DNA from: Paenibacillus etheri
GTDB lineage: Bacteria; Bacillota; Bacilli; Paenibacillales; Paenibacillaceae
Length of the DNA: 64,000 nt
Direction: 5' to 3'
Assembly: GCF_001012825.1 (NCBI RefSeq)
Contig: NZ_LCZJ02000019.1
Coordinates: forward strand, 393,286-457,285
A model generated the notes under the pieces. It did not search any database. It was given only the letters and a program-made list of their open reading frames with translations, and was not told where the DNA came from. A program made the translations under genes and the position numbers. Below, piece by piece: positions 17,866 through 27,435 of this stretch (position 1 is its first letter; every line of letters starts with the position of its first letter).

Positions 17866-19694
17866 GAGGATACCCCCCCTTTCCGCTCTACATCAACCAT
17901 CTCAGCATACTGAGGTAGGCGCTCCAGAAGCTCGTCATGTCGTCCGGAGTCCACCAGCACTCCATTGTCCATAAACAAAATCTTATCGGCTTGTTGAATC
18001 GTATATAATCGGTGAGCCACCGTAATCATCGTAGCCGTTTTTGCCAGCTTGGCAATGGAGCTTTGCAGTACCCGCTCGGTGTGCAAATCCAGTCCAACTG
18101 TGGGTTCATCAAACAAAATGATGGCAGGGCGCTTCAAAAAAGCGCGTGCCAAGGCAAGCCGTTGCTTTTCCCCACCAGACAGTCCTCTGCCTCCTTCACC
18201 AACAAAGGTATCAAAGCCATGCTCCAATTGGGCTGTAAGAGCTGCGAGTCCTGCTTCCTCCCCCGCCCGCTCAATTTCTGCCTTGGAGATGCTCCCGCGA
18301 GCACCAATCGCGATATTTTCAGAAAATGTACCTGCAAAAATATACGGATGCTGTGTAATGTAGCTAACATGTTCGAACCATGCTGTCTCATCGTATTGCG
18401 AGAGTGGGCTTTCATTCACCAGAACCGTTCCCGATGCAGGTTTCAGCAAACCGGCAATGAGATGGAGTAAAGTCGTTTTGCCGGAACCACTTTTACCTAC
18501 AATCGCAATGTGTTCTCCCGGATTAAACTGGATCCGACCCGTCTTAAGCTCGAATGAATCTGGAGCATATCGAAACCGAAGATGGTCAATTACGATGGAT
18601 GGCGGCAAAGAAAGGTCTCCGGAATGGGCAATCTCTAATTTGCTTATCCTGTCGACCCTATCCATGTTGTCAATCTCGTCGATTCCATCGGATGTTAATG
18701 CTCCTTCATTGCCATTTGCGTCCTTGCTCTCCCCTGTCGGTTCTTCGAGCATCTGCTCCACCTTACGAACCGCCCCCATACTTGTGCGACCACTGTGAAA
18801 GGCCGTTCCCGTATTCTTTAACAGGCTGTAAAATTCGGGAACGAGCAACAAAACGAGAAAGGCGGTGTGGAAGGTCATCGATTTGAAAACGAGCAACTGG
18901 ATGGCCAGTTCGAGAGCGACGATGCCAATGCTTAGCATCACGATCGATTCCAGCATGAAGGTATTCGTAAACGCAATCTTCAAAATGCCCATCGTGGCAT
19001 CTCGGTAACTCAGGCTACTGCGTTCAATCTTCTGTTGTTGACGGTGAGCCCGTCCAAATATTTTCAACGTCACCAGCCCTTGAAGAGAATCCAGAAACGT
19101 ACCTGAAAACTCAGCCAGTTGCGCATATTTTTCTTCGGATTTGTTCTTCGTTTTCAGCCCTACCAAAATCATGAACAGCGGAATGAACGGAGCAGTAAAC
19201 AATAGAATGAAACCTGTGTTGGCATGTTGGATAAATGTAACGACCAAAATCAGAATTGGGATGATAGCAGCTTCCATCATTCGCGGCATGTACTGACTGA
19301 AATAACTATCAGCTTCATCCACAGCATCCAGAGCAATACTGACCTTCCCACCTGTCTGTCCACGAAGGGTTGAAGGCATGGAAGCATGGGTCAAGCTTTG
19401 CAGCACGGCTGCGCGCATATTTGTCTTGGCTGTCGCAGCCATATGCAAGCCAACTTTACCGTTTCCATACGACAACAGTGTGCGTACAGCCATAACAGCC
19501 AGAAGAATGCCGAGCAACAGGATAACCGATGAAAATGAAGCTCTCTCCACAAAAATCCGTTGGACTGCTTCAGCAAGCAGCCCAGCCTGACTTACAATAG
19601 CTGTGCCAAGCGCGAGCGAAATGAGCGCGAGGAGGGCCATATTTTTCCTTTGTGAAGACATTTGCTGAGAAATCAGACTGGATTTCCTATTCAC
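17862..19694 (-). CDS. cydD: Cytochrome bd biogenesis ABC exporter subunit CydD
   Basis: A 610-residue ABC half-transporter with six N-terminal helices and, after an unusual acidic linker of about 40 residues (TGESKDANGNEGALTSDG, IDEIDNMDRVDR), a nucleotide-binding domain. Walker A is VGKSGSGKTTLLHLI, the signature LSGGEKQRLALARAF, Walker B IILFDEPTVGLD and the H-loop VAHRLYT. It is the heterodimer partner of CydC for thiol export at the cytoplasmic membrane. It lies 68 bases behind cydB, the largest gap inside the operon. In Bacillus nomenclature it corresponds to cydC. Confidence 0.88.
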   Translation of the reverse strand: MNRKSSLISQQMSSQRKNMALLALISLALGTAIVSQAGLLAEAVQRIFVERASFSSVILLLGILLAVMAVRTLLSYGNGKVGLHMAATAKTNMRAAVLQSLTHASMPSTLRGQTGGKVSIALDAVDEADSYFSQYMPRMMEAAIIPILILVVTFIQHANTGFILLFTAPFIPLFMILVGLKTKNKSEEKYAQLAEFSGTFLDSLQGLVTLKIFGRAHRQQQKIERSSLSYRDATMGILKIAFTNTFMLESIVMLSIGIVALELAIQLLVFKSMTFHTAFLVLLLVPEFYSLLKNTGTAFHSGRTSMGAVRKVEQMLEEPTGESKDANGNEGALTSDGIDEIDNMDRVDRISKLEIAHSGDLSLPPSIVIDHLRFRYAPDSFELKTGRIQFNPGEHIAIVGKSGSGKTTLLHLIAGLLKPASGTVLVNESPLSQYDETAWFEHVSYITQHPYIFAGTFSENIAIGARGSISKAEIERAGEEAGLAALTAQLEHGFDTFVGEGGRGLSGGEKQRLALARAFLKRPAIILFDEPTVGLDLHTERVLQSSIAKLAKTATMITVAHRLYTIQQADKILFMDNGVLVDSGRHDELLERLPQYAEMVDVERKGGVSS

Positions 19695-19762
19695 AGATCA
19701 CACCTCCTTTATCTATAGGCTTGTAGAGAAACCTCAAACACGCCGAAATGGATCAATCAGCT

Positions 19763-20779
19763 TTATTTTTTCCCTTTTACATAATCCGCATCAAACAGGA
19801 AGAGTTTGAAGACCAGAATAAGGGATGGGATCAGCAGGCACAGACCACCGATAAACACAACAACTAACGCTAAGCCCATTGCTGGTGAAGTTGCACTGCT
19901 CTGAATCGTGATATATGGATCAAGAATATAAGGATATTGCCCAATCCCATAAGCGAAAAAGGCAGAGAAAAATTGCAACATGATGCATATGAAAGCTAAT
20001 CCATAACGTCGTCCGTTATATAACAGCCACATCGCGGTCATGAAAAAAGCAATGGAAAGTGCCAGCAACCACCATAAATCCATCATATTTTGAAAATGCC
20101 GTTCATTATGCTGACCCAAATAGATAAATGCTGTCAGCGCGAGAATTATCGTCGGCGTGCTCCAAAACAGGGCGTAGTTCCGCATCAGCTTCAACGCGGA
20201 ATGATCCTCTGCCCGAGAAGCGTAAAATGTCAGAAATGAGCCACTAATGAACAAAACGGACACGATTGCCAGTCCAACGATGCTCCATGATAACGGATTG
20301 GTAAACAGCGCCCAGTAATCCAGAGAAACCGTCTCACCCTGCTCCACAATAAAGCCGCCTTCAGACAAAGTTAGCGCCACTGACAACGAAGCTGGAATAA
20401 GCAAACCTGTAGCTCCGTACAAAAATAGATATACTATGTTTTTCTTGGAACCGTAATTTTCAAAAGCATAGAACGAACCGCGAATGGCAAGAAGAACAAC
20501 TGCAATGCTTCCTGGAACAAGCAGCGCGGAGCCATAATAATAGGCTGTGTCTGGAAAAAATCCGACGATGCCAATGTAGAAAAAGATAAAAAATACATTT
20601 GTGATCTCCCAAACGGGTGATAAATAACGGGAAATCAGACGATTAATGAGATGATCCTGCTTCGTCAAACGTGCATAAAAGGCGAAGAAACCCGCTCCAA
20701 AATCAATGGAAGCTATAATTAAATAGCCGTACAAAAACAGCCAGAGCACCGAGATGCCAATTAATTCGTAACTCATCAT
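19763..20779 (-). CDS. cydB: Cytochrome d ubiquinol oxidase subunit II
   Basis: A 338-residue integral membrane protein with about nine helices, beginning LIGISVLWLFLYGYLIIASI with DFGAGFF, the CydB N-terminal signature, followed by the WEITNVFFIF segment. It ends LCLLIPSLILVFKLFLF. CydB stabilises the haems held by CydA and takes part in the proton route of the quinol oxidase. Its length is typical of the Gram-positive CydB group (about 338). Four bases overlap with cydA imply translational coupling. Confidence 0.92.
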   Translation of the reverse strand: MMSYELIGISVLWLFLYGYLIIASIDFGAGFFAFYARLTKQDHLINRLISRYLSPVWEITNVFFIFFYIGIVGFFPDTAYYYGSALLVPGSIAVVLLAIRGSFYAFENYGSKKNIVYLFLYGATGLLIPASLSVALTLSEGGFIVEQGETVSLDYWALFTNPLSWSIVGLAIVSVLFISGSFLTFYASRAEDHSALKLMRNYALFWSTPTIILALTAFIYLGQHNERHFQNMMDLWWLLALSIAFFMTAMWLLYNGRRYGLAFICIMLQFFSAFFAYGIGQYPYILDPYITIQSSATSPAMGLALVVVFIGGLCLLIPSLILVFKLFLFDADYVKGKK

Positions 20780-22137
20780 GCAGTGCCCCCCTTATCCGTA
20801 GATTGATTAGGATGATCCTTCATCCATTTCTCCATCTCAACTTCTGCCGGATTATTGTTGAACAAGCGTCTTAGCACGATTACACACATACTGCCGAGTA
20901 CGATGTACAAGAGCAATAAGGCGAAGAATATAATTCTTACATTCGGTGAAGATGTGGCAGCCTCCTCAACACGCATATATCCACGGATAATCCACGGCTG
21001 TCGCCCAACTTCTGCATAAAACCAGCCCAGCTCAACAGCCAGAAAAGCGAGCGGTGCGATCAATGCGAGGATGCTTAACATCCATTTATTTAGCGCATTG
21101 CGCTTTTTGAACACAAACAAAAAATATAGGACCGAAATTGCGAGCAGAGCAAATCCGATTCCAACCATTAAATCAAACAGGTAATGAACGAGAAGCGGTG
21201 GCCATTCTTCCTTGGGGAATTCCTCGAGCCCCGTTACCTCTGCATTAAAGTCTCCAAAGGCTAGGAAGCTGAGCAGCTTAGGCAAATGAAGTGCCCCTAG
21301 AACTTCATGCTCTGCATTCAACCATCCCATTAAAACCAAATCCACACCGCTACCTGTCTCAAAATGCCACTCTGCCGCTGCAAGCTTCTCCGGCTGATGC
21401 TCAGCCAAAAACTTGGCGGACACATCTCCGGCTAACGTGTTCAGCAAGCCGAACAGCAAAACAACCGCCATCATGAGATTCAAGGATTTTTTGTGGTATG
21501 TGGACACCCCTTTTCTCAGCATTGCAAAGGCTGCAATCCCGGCTAGCAAGGCAGCGCCTGTCAAATAGGCCGAGCTTAATACATGGAACACCTTGGAGAA
21601 CGTCGCCGTATTCAGCATCGCTTGCACCGGATCAATAGCTGTGAATTGGCCTGCTTCCATGACAAAGCCTCCAGGCTGGTTCATGAATCCGTTTACCGTC
21701 GTAATAAAAACCGCAGACATGCCTGCCCCGGCGACAATCGGAATCGTCAACAGCCAATGGATATACGGATTTTTGAACCGATCCCACGTATACAAATAAA
21801 TGCCCAGGAAGATGGCCTCAAAAAAGAACGCGAACACTTCCATGAATAACGGAAGTGCAATGACATTCCCAGCCATTTTCATAAAATTCGGCCACACCAA
21901 GGCCAGTTGTAGTGAAATCGCTGTTCCGGTCACGACACCAACCGCTACAGAAATAACAAATCCTCGAGACCATCTCTTCGCCATAAGTGTATAATGTGGA
22001 TCCTTCTTGCGGATCCCGATGAACTCTGCAATAGCGATCATCAGCGGTATACCGACGCCAATCGTCGCAAAAATAACGTGGAACCCGAGAGTCAAGCCTG
22101 TCACCAGCCTGCTCCATAGCACCGTATCAATTGCCAT
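20776..22137 (-). CDS. cydA: Cytochrome d ubiquinol oxidase subunit I
   Basis: A 453-residue membrane protein with nine helices. Haem ligands can be seen: the His in LGFHVIFATIGVG (b595/d side) and the His in KVFHVLSSAYLTGAA (b558), and GRQPWIIRGYMR is the conserved CydA motif near the C-terminal helices. The quinol (Q) loop is short, as in Gram-positive bd oxidases. The complex reduces oxygen at low tension using menaquinol. It is the first gene of a four-gene operon. A Rex-like operator lies about 170 bases upstream. The C-terminal tail ends in a Lys/Asp-rich cytoplasmic segment. Confidence 0.93.
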   Translation of the reverse strand: MAIDTVLWSRLVTGLTLGFHVIFATIGVGIPLMIAIAEFIGIRKKDPHYTLMAKRWSRGFVISVAVGVVTGTAISLQLALVWPNFMKMAGNVIALPLFMEVFAFFFEAIFLGIYLYTWDRFKNPYIHWLLTIPIVAGAGMSAVFITTVNGFMNQPGGFVMEAGQFTAIDPVQAMLNTATFSKVFHVLSSAYLTGAALLAGIAAFAMLRKGVSTYHKKSLNLMMAVVLLFGLLNTLAGDVSAKFLAEHQPEKLAAAEWHFETGSGVDLVLMGWLNAEHEVLGALHLPKLLSFLAFGDFNAEVTGLEEFPKEEWPPLLVHYLFDLMVGIGFALLAISVLYFLFVFKKRNALNKWMLSILALIAPLAFLAVELGWFYAEVGRQPWIIRGYMRVEEAATSSPNVRIIFFALLLLYIVLGSMCVIVLRRLFNNNPAEVEMEKWMKDHPNQSTDKGGTA

Positions 22138-22302
22138 TCTTTACTGCTCCCTTCAAACTCTGTTCATTTTTCGTCATAAATTGATACTTATGATTAGACC
22201 TGCTAACTGTTGGGCTGCGTTTAATATCAGGTTTAGCAAGGCTCAGCGACATCGTTGCCTGTTCGTTTTAGTATGACGTTTCTCGATCTTTGCTATGTAA
22301 AA

Positions 22303-22320
22303 AAGAGAAAATTTTCACAA
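22303..22320 (-). promoter_or_regulatory. Candidate Rex operator before cydA
   Basis: AAGAGAAAATTTTCACAA: the right half is a perfect TTCACAA and the left half keeps 4 of 7 positions of TTGTGAA. Rex, the NADH sensor, represses cydABCD in Bacillus through such sites. The rest of 22138-22568 shows no ORF. Confidence 0.45.
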
Positions 22321-22568
22321 ATCAAGAGTTGGCGAGCCTGTTTTTACCTGATACAGAAGCAGTTAAATTAATATAGTGACCCAATAATTAAAATTATCAT
22401 ATCTTAATTTTTTAGTAATTCAATCGCTGACATCTCTTCTTCCCTAAACGTTCAAGAAAGGGACAAATCTTTCTAACAACTCGGTGAATAACACAAAAAG
22501 CACCCGAAGGAGCTATTGATTCATTAGCTTATATGTGGTGTCACAAGATATACCCCCTTATGCAACAA

Positions 22569-22599
22569 AAAAACACTGACTCAAATCATCAGTGTTTTT
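22569..22599. terminator. Terminator after the GNAT gene
   Basis: AAAAACACTGA (22569-22579) pairs with TCAGTGTTTTT (22589-22599), with A/T tracts on both sides. It lies 38 bases beyond the stop of the acetyltransferase gene and can also shield cydA. Confidence 0.75.
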
Positions 22600-22636
22600 G
22601 AATTAATTATCGTATTGATGGCCGATGTCATCTTCG

Positions 22637-23488
22637 TCATGACAAATCTTTCTCCATTTCATATTGCTCGATATATACGTCAAGACCAACGCTTTGAAGG
22701 AAACGTATAGAATTTGTATCTCTTTTGTCTACATTATTGACGGTGATGATGGAATGTCTCTTTCCAATCCAATGAAATAAGGAACGTCCAAATCCCCTGT
22801 TTCTTTTTTCTTGCAAAATACCGAACTGCAGAACTGCTCCAGTGGCCGATTTTATTACCGCGTATCCACAAATCTTATTCTCTTCCCTTATCGTGACCAC
22901 ATCGTATAAATGCGGGTTTCGTAAAATTGCATGAACAGATTGTTCCCAAGAAGGTTCAAAATTCCAATAAGAATGTACCGCTGTCCAATCGAATTCTTCC
23001 AGTCTAACCGTAGTAATAAATGTATGTTTATGATCGGCCGGAAGGGTTACATCAATACGCCCCTTGAAACAAACCAATTCTCTTTGGATTTGAAATCCTA
23101 TGGCGCTATACGCTTTTATAGCTTTATCATTGCTTTGGATCACTTCAAGCAAACATTTTTGAATATGATGCTCTTTAAGGATGGGAAAAGCATGACGATA
23201 AATTTGTTCGACTAGCCGTCTCCTTCTATATAAAGGAACGACTCCTGTACCGGTATTAAATGCAGTTCTTTCGCCGTTACGGTCACCGATACCATGCATA
23301 ACAAATGCAACCTGCTTATCTTGATCAAAAGCACCAAACGACATCTGATAATTAACTCCCGCACCTGCAAATTTATCAGCTAAATGCTCCGCAGAAACTT
23401 GAAATGGAATTACATAATCTGAGAAGGCTTCGTTAAAGCAATTTGTAAACTCTTGTAATTCAAGATCCTCAACACTTTTGATCAACAT
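22637..23488 (-). CDS. GNAT family N-acetyltransferase with two GNAT-like halves
   Basis: A 283-residue cytosolic protein. The N-terminal half shows a GNAT acetyl-CoA region in TGTGVVPLYRRRRLVEQIYR followed by NDKAIKAYSAIGFQ. The C-terminal half repeats the fold more weakly (KICGYAVIKS, KRNRGFGRSLFHWIG, IRFLQSVGLDVY). The start at 23488 has a fair AAGGAG-like site. It is transcribed alone and ends at a terminator. The acceptor substrate is unknown. Confidence 0.8.
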   Translation of the reverse strand: MLIKSVEDLELQEFTNCFNEAFSDYVIPFQVSAEHLADKFAGAGVNYQMSFGAFDQDKQVAFVMHGIGDRNGERTAFNTGTGVVPLYRRRRLVEQIYRHAFPILKEHHIQKCLLEVIQSNDKAIKAYSAIGFQIQRELVCFKGRIDVTLPADHKHTFITTVRLEEFDWTAVHSYWNFEPSWEQSVHAILRNPHLYDVVTIREENKICGYAVIKSATGAVLQFGILQEKRNRGFGRSLFHWIGKRHSIITVNNVDKRDTNSIRFLQSVGLDVYIEQYEMEKDLS

Positions 23489-23549
23489 GTAGTTTTTACT
23501 CCTTTTCTTTTAGTACTATGTTCTTAATCATCAGCCAATTTCCAATTTA

Positions 23550-25397
23550 TCATTTAGTACGACCATAGAAAAAAGAATACCCATCTGATTTCCCAAGCTT
23601 AGTTGTCTCCGTTCCGTCCACCAGCTTGACCGCCTTCAGCAACGATACAATTTGCGTATGCATTAGCTTTGCATCAAATTTGTCCATCTCTCTGTTGTCA
23701 CTATCCACGAGCAGATAGTCGGGCATTGGAATGAAACCAATCACCGGTATCCCTGCTTCAAGTAAGGGCTGACTCTCTCCAAACTCAAACTTGTTATGTC
23801 CACGCAATAATACAGTACGCGTGCCGTCTGTCTTTTCAATAGCCTTCAGCCAAATGGCTGCCATCATTTCATTGCCCGCATAAGTATATTCTGTACTTAT
23901 TTGTCCAGTTGGTCCATAGTGCCCAGTATCATCGTCCTTCCACTCCATGCTGCCTAAATGCTCAACCGTAATTCCAGCTACAGCTTTTATATGTTCGTTC
24001 TCGCCATCCCAGAGCTCTCGATGCCCCTCCATCCAAGTGGAAGTCGCTTGAGAGGACCCTTTGAAAACCGGTAATCTAAAATGCCCTGTCACAAAAGCGA
24101 AAATCATCGTACGTTCCGGCTGCTCCTGCTGCAAGTAACGAATCATGGACAGCATGCCCACAGCGCCATTCTCCTCCACCACATTTATCCCATCCGTATG
24201 GGTATTTACGATAATCGCTTCGTCTTTATTTTTACCGTCAATTTTCACATAAAAGGATTCTGTTGGGGCATTTTTTTGTATTTCCGCATCTAAAATAACC
24301 GTACCTTCTTTATGCGCCTGAGCTGCACTTATCACCTTTTGCCCTTCCGTTTCATTGACCCAGATCGCAGGGATTCCAGCATAATCGGTAGTAAAAGGCA
24401 CATATTGCTTTTCAACCTTATCATCAGATACCCCTTTCCAGACTACAACAACAGCTTTCACGCCCATTTCCTTCGCTTGCTCCAATTTAGCCTCTTTTAA
24501 AGCTGTAGTGAGGACTAGATCGCCTTCATTTGGGGCAATCTGGCTTTCCTTAGGAGATGAATCCCGCATGTTCATAACGATCCCAATTGGAAAATTTCTA
24601 AAATTCTCAATTTCAATGACAGCAATTTTTCCGCTGGCCTGGTCATACTCACTACGCTTCGTATATACCAGCTCCCCTGTTACCCCTTTTTCGTCAGTTT
24701 CCCCGGAATAAGGAAAAGCTGAAGAGACATGAATTGACTGCTGATCAATCATTAAAGAGCTGCTCTTTTCTTCCCATCGGTCAAAAGTATAGCGATCGCG
24801 ATATACTTGCAGCCCCATATCCGTTGCCTGCTGCTCCAGCCATTTTATAAATTGATTGTGACCCTCTGAGCCGGTTGTACGGCTTCCAAAAGAATTCATC
24901 ACTTCAATATCCTTCAGCATCACTGCTGCAGAATCCAATTTACGTTCATCGATCGTCACAGCCGCATCAGCTGCTAATGCCACAGGTGTTGTAATAGGTT
25001 TTGCATAGATTCCAATTCCCCAAAATGCAGTAACGATAAGAGCAGCAATGCTGAATAACACTTTACGAACCACTAGAAACGGAGTGACTCTTCTGCTCCC
25101 CTTTTGCCCAAAGAGTCCTCTCCATATGCCCGCTACGATCAGCAGCAGGATAGAGAGCGCAAGCAGCCAAAATTCTCTTGTTAGTAAGAATAGCCCTTCT
25201 GCCACCATCGCACTAATAAATACCACATGTACCTTCTCACGCTTCTTTAAAAGCAAAAAAGAGATGCCTAATTCTGCTAACAAAAAGATAATGGCGATTA
25301 TCGAGATTACCGTTTCTTTGCCGATGAATACCGTAGTACAGAGTGCTAGGATCAAAAGCAGCACCGCTGACAATCGTCTATATAAGTTTCCTAACAT
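23550..25397 (-). CDS. Membrane-anchored M28-like peptidase, active site degenerate
   Basis: A 615-residue protein with four to five N-terminal membrane helices (residues about 5-140) and a large external domain. The domain has the M28 shape: FGSRTTGSEGHNQFIKWL entry motif, a PA-like insert, then NTHTDGINVVEENGA. In ordinary M28 enzymes the Glu pair would follow in an AEE motif; here that place reads AFVTGHFRLPV, and later expected ligands are also changed (HLGSMEW; DSDNREMDKF). It keeps one HxD pair but probably cannot hold two zinc ions in the classical way. The role is unknown. The start overlaps nothing and a divergent TetR gene lies just upstream. Confidence 0.7.
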   Translation of the reverse strand: MLGNLYRRLSAVLLLILALCTTVFIGKETVISIIAIIFLLAELGISFLLLKKREKVHVVFISAMVAEGLFLLTREFWLLALSILLLIVAGIWRGLFGQKGSRRVTPFLVVRKVLFSIAALIVTAFWGIGIYAKPITTPVALAADAAVTIDERKLDSAAVMLKDIEVMNSFGSRTTGSEGHNQFIKWLEQQATDMGLQVYRDRYTFDRWEEKSSSLMIDQQSIHVSSAFPYSGETDEKGVTGELVYTKRSEYDQASGKIAVIEIENFRNFPIGIVMNMRDSSPKESQIAPNEGDLVLTTALKEAKLEQAKEMGVKAVVVVWKGVSDDKVEKQYVPFTTDYAGIPAIWVNETEGQKVISAAQAHKEGTVILDAEIQKNAPTESFYVKIDGKNKDEAIIVNTHTDGINVVEENGAVGMLSMIRYLQQEQPERTMIFAFVTGHFRLPVFKGSSQATSTWMEGHRELWDGENEHIKAVAGITVEHLGSMEWKDDDTGHYGPTGQISTEYTYAGNEMMAAIWLKAIEKTDGTRTVLLRGHNKFEFGESQPLLEAGIPVIGFIPMPDYLLVDSDNREMDKFDAKLMHTQIVSLLKAVKLVDGTETTKLGKSDGYSFFYGRTK

Positions 25398-25476
25398 GAC
25401 GCCCTCCCATTTGACTAACTACTATTTTGACATTACATTTGTAATGCCTTATGGTATTAGCATATTGAAAAGACTC

Positions 25477-26112
25477 ATGAAAAACAATAAAACGAACACC
25501 AGAATGTACAAACGGAGGGGAAATGTCATCTCAAATCATGAATTATACAGTCCAAATACCTCTCAGCATCATTCCAATAAAGAAACCAACCGTTTGACAA
25601 GAGAAGCTATTTGCACGGCATTAGTCTTCTTGATCCAGGGACAGCCTTTTAACAAAATCACCATCACCGATATTGTGAAGCGCGCAGGGGTCTCTCGAAC
25701 GGCCTATTACAACAACTATTCCTCCAAGCAAGAGATCCTGGTGGATTTGGTCGATTCGCTTATATTCGAAATCAATCAAAAACTCTTGCCTTACACCAAT
25801 GAAATAACAGGCAAAGCCAATGAACCTCGAAAATTCATCAAATTGCTTTTTGAAGTTATTTTTCAACAGCGTAACATCTACAAAGCACTTCAAAGCGCAA
25901 AGTTGGATCATGTGATTCTGGATTGCTTGAATGAAATGATGCTCTCTACTGCTCACGATAAAAGCGATGAGAATGTGTACCGAATATACTTTAAAGCGGG
26001 GGCCCTCTATAATGTTCTCCTCAAATGGATACAATCCGACTTTGCAAAATCCATTGACGAAATGACCAAGATTTGTCTTGATGTATACTATACGCCAATG
26101 TCCCAGGAATAA
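25477..26112 (+). CDS. TetR/AcrR family transcriptional regulator
   Basis: The frame encodes a TetR helix-turn-helix (NKITITDIVKRAGVSRTAYY, then NNYSSKQEILVDLVD) and a helical ligand domain ending VYYTPMSQE. The start is uncertain: ATG 25477 and ATG 25504 lack good ribosome binding sites. The best one (CGGAGGGG, 25512-25519) serves an ATG at 25523 in another frame that stops after 24 codons, so a frameshift in this copy is possible. It is divergent from the M28-like membrane protein, its likely target. Confidence 0.75.
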   Translation: MKNNKTNTRMYKRRGNVISNHELYSPNTSQHHSNKETNRLTREAICTALVFLIQGQPFNKITITDIVKRAGVSRTAYYNNYSSKQEILVDLVDSLIFEINQKLLPYTNEITGKANEPRKFIKLLFEVIFQQRNIYKALQSAKLDHVILDCLNEMMLSTAHDKSDENVYRIYFKAGALYNVLLKWIQSDFAKSIDEMTKICLDVYYTPMSQE

Positions 26113-26193
26113 GGTTTAAAAATCGTATTTTTAATGTAAAAACAAAGAAACCACGGAACCAATTTCGGCTCCGCAGCTTAATTATCAACCATA

Positions 26194-27186
26194 CTATTGG
26201 ATTTGTTTCATGTAAGCTTTGAATTCCTCGGCGATTTCTTTGTATTTTGTATGATGCAGGTAATGTGAACCTTCCATCGGTATCATTTTGCCCTGTGCGG
26301 ATTGTTTGACTTGCTCCTCATGCAGGGGAATCCACTGTTTATTGTGCTCATTATTCGATTGAACGAAAAGAAGCAACGGCAAATTATTTGGGATTGTGAG
26401 TTGTTGTCCATTTTTGAAATTGGAACCGAGATGGCTCAATTCATTCATCAACGTTGGATTGCCCGCGACTTGATTCGAAATCAAACGCATCTGTTCTTTG
26501 GTATGCTCATCGAATGCAAGCGATTCATACGGATCTCCGCTCACTTTTTGGATCAATCTCATCAGACCTGATTTTTGAAGAAATTGCATCGATTTCAAAG
26601 GTAATTTGACATCCATCCCGGGTTGATTGGGAACGCTGCTATCGATGCCGACAAAAGCAAGAACTTCATCTGGATAGGTGTTCACATAGGATGCTCCGTA
26701 AAGTCCCGTGATGGAATGTCCCATTAGAATGTATCTGTCAATACCCAGTTGCTGCAGAGCTTCGTGAACCTCACTTACTATATTCTCCGTCGTTCTTTCC
26801 TTCTCGGTTTCATCGCTCAAACCATAACCGAAAGGCTCGACTAACACGACTTTATAATTAGGGGTAATTTCATCGATCAGCAATTTGAAATCAAGTGCAG
26901 GTGACGGGGTTCCTTGTCCCGGTAGGAGTACAACGGTTTGTTCTCCGCTGCCTTGAATGAGTACATTCATCTTTTTCCCATCCACATTGACATACTGGCC
27001 ATAGGATTCGATTTTCTTTTTCTCTACCCCATCGCTGATTGCATCAACGATAAAAACGATGCCTATGAACAGCACGAGCGCCCCTACAATACCTCCGATT
27101 ATTTTTAACCATAGGTTCCGTTTCTTGTGGCTCTTAGTGCTCTTAGTCCCAGTTGTTTTTATTTCCACCATATTTGCCACGTTCAT
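26194..27186 (-). CDS. Alpha/beta hydrolase with N-terminal membrane anchor
   Basis: A 330-residue protein. A basic N-terminus (TKSTKSHKKRNLWLKI) precedes one membrane helix (IIGGIVGALVLFIGIVFIV), so the enzyme is external and anchored. The hydrolase domain has VVLLPGQGTPSPALDF at the oxyanion position and the nucleophile elbow GHSITGLYG. The acid is probably in FVQSNNEHNKQW and the His is in MEGSHYLHHT. This layout is common among Bacillales lipase/esterase-like proteins of unknown substrate. The gene is single. Confidence 0.8.
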   Translation of the reverse strand: MNVANMVEIKTTGTKSTKSHKKRNLWLKIIGGIVGALVLFIGIVFIVDAISDGVEKKKIESYGQYVNVDGKKMNVLIQGSGEQTVVLLPGQGTPSPALDFKLLIDEITPNYKVVLVEPFGYGLSDETEKERTTENIVSEVHEALQQLGIDRYILMGHSITGLYGASYVNTYPDEVLAFVGIDSSVPNQPGMDVKLPLKSMQFLQKSGLMRLIQKVSGDPYESLAFDEHTKEQMRLISNQVAGNPTLMNELSHLGSNFKNGQQLTIPNNLPLLLFVQSNNEHNKQWIPLHEEQVKQSAQGKMIPMEGSHYLHHTKYKEIAEEFKAYMKQIQ

Positions 27187-27324
27187 CTCTTCCCTTCCTT
27201 GTCCCTGTATCTGAAGTGCCGCTTTGACGACATATTCACAGTGTAATCAACCAAGATGTACTCTTCGTGACGACAATATGAACGGAATATGAACAAGCCA
27301 TAAATGAATTGAAATCAAAACTAA

Positions 27325-27354
27325 AACAACCTAAGGCGTGAACCCTAGGTTGTT
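27325..27354 (-). terminator. Terminator of the large secreted protein gene
   Basis: AACAACCTAAGG and CCCTAGGTTGTT pair with one mismatch around a six-base loop. On the minus strand they are followed by TTAGTTTTG. The hairpin lies 80 bases beyond the stop at 27436. Confidence 0.65.
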
Positions 27355-27435
27355 CTAATCGTATGATTTTACATATATTTTTTCATATGCAACACCTTGG
27401 AATACTTCGCACAAGATTTAAACGCTCATCTTATA

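Noticed and set aside
25048-25476. 5' extension of the TetR frame
   Set aside because: It is antisense to the N-terminal membrane region of the M28-like gene and has no start signal.
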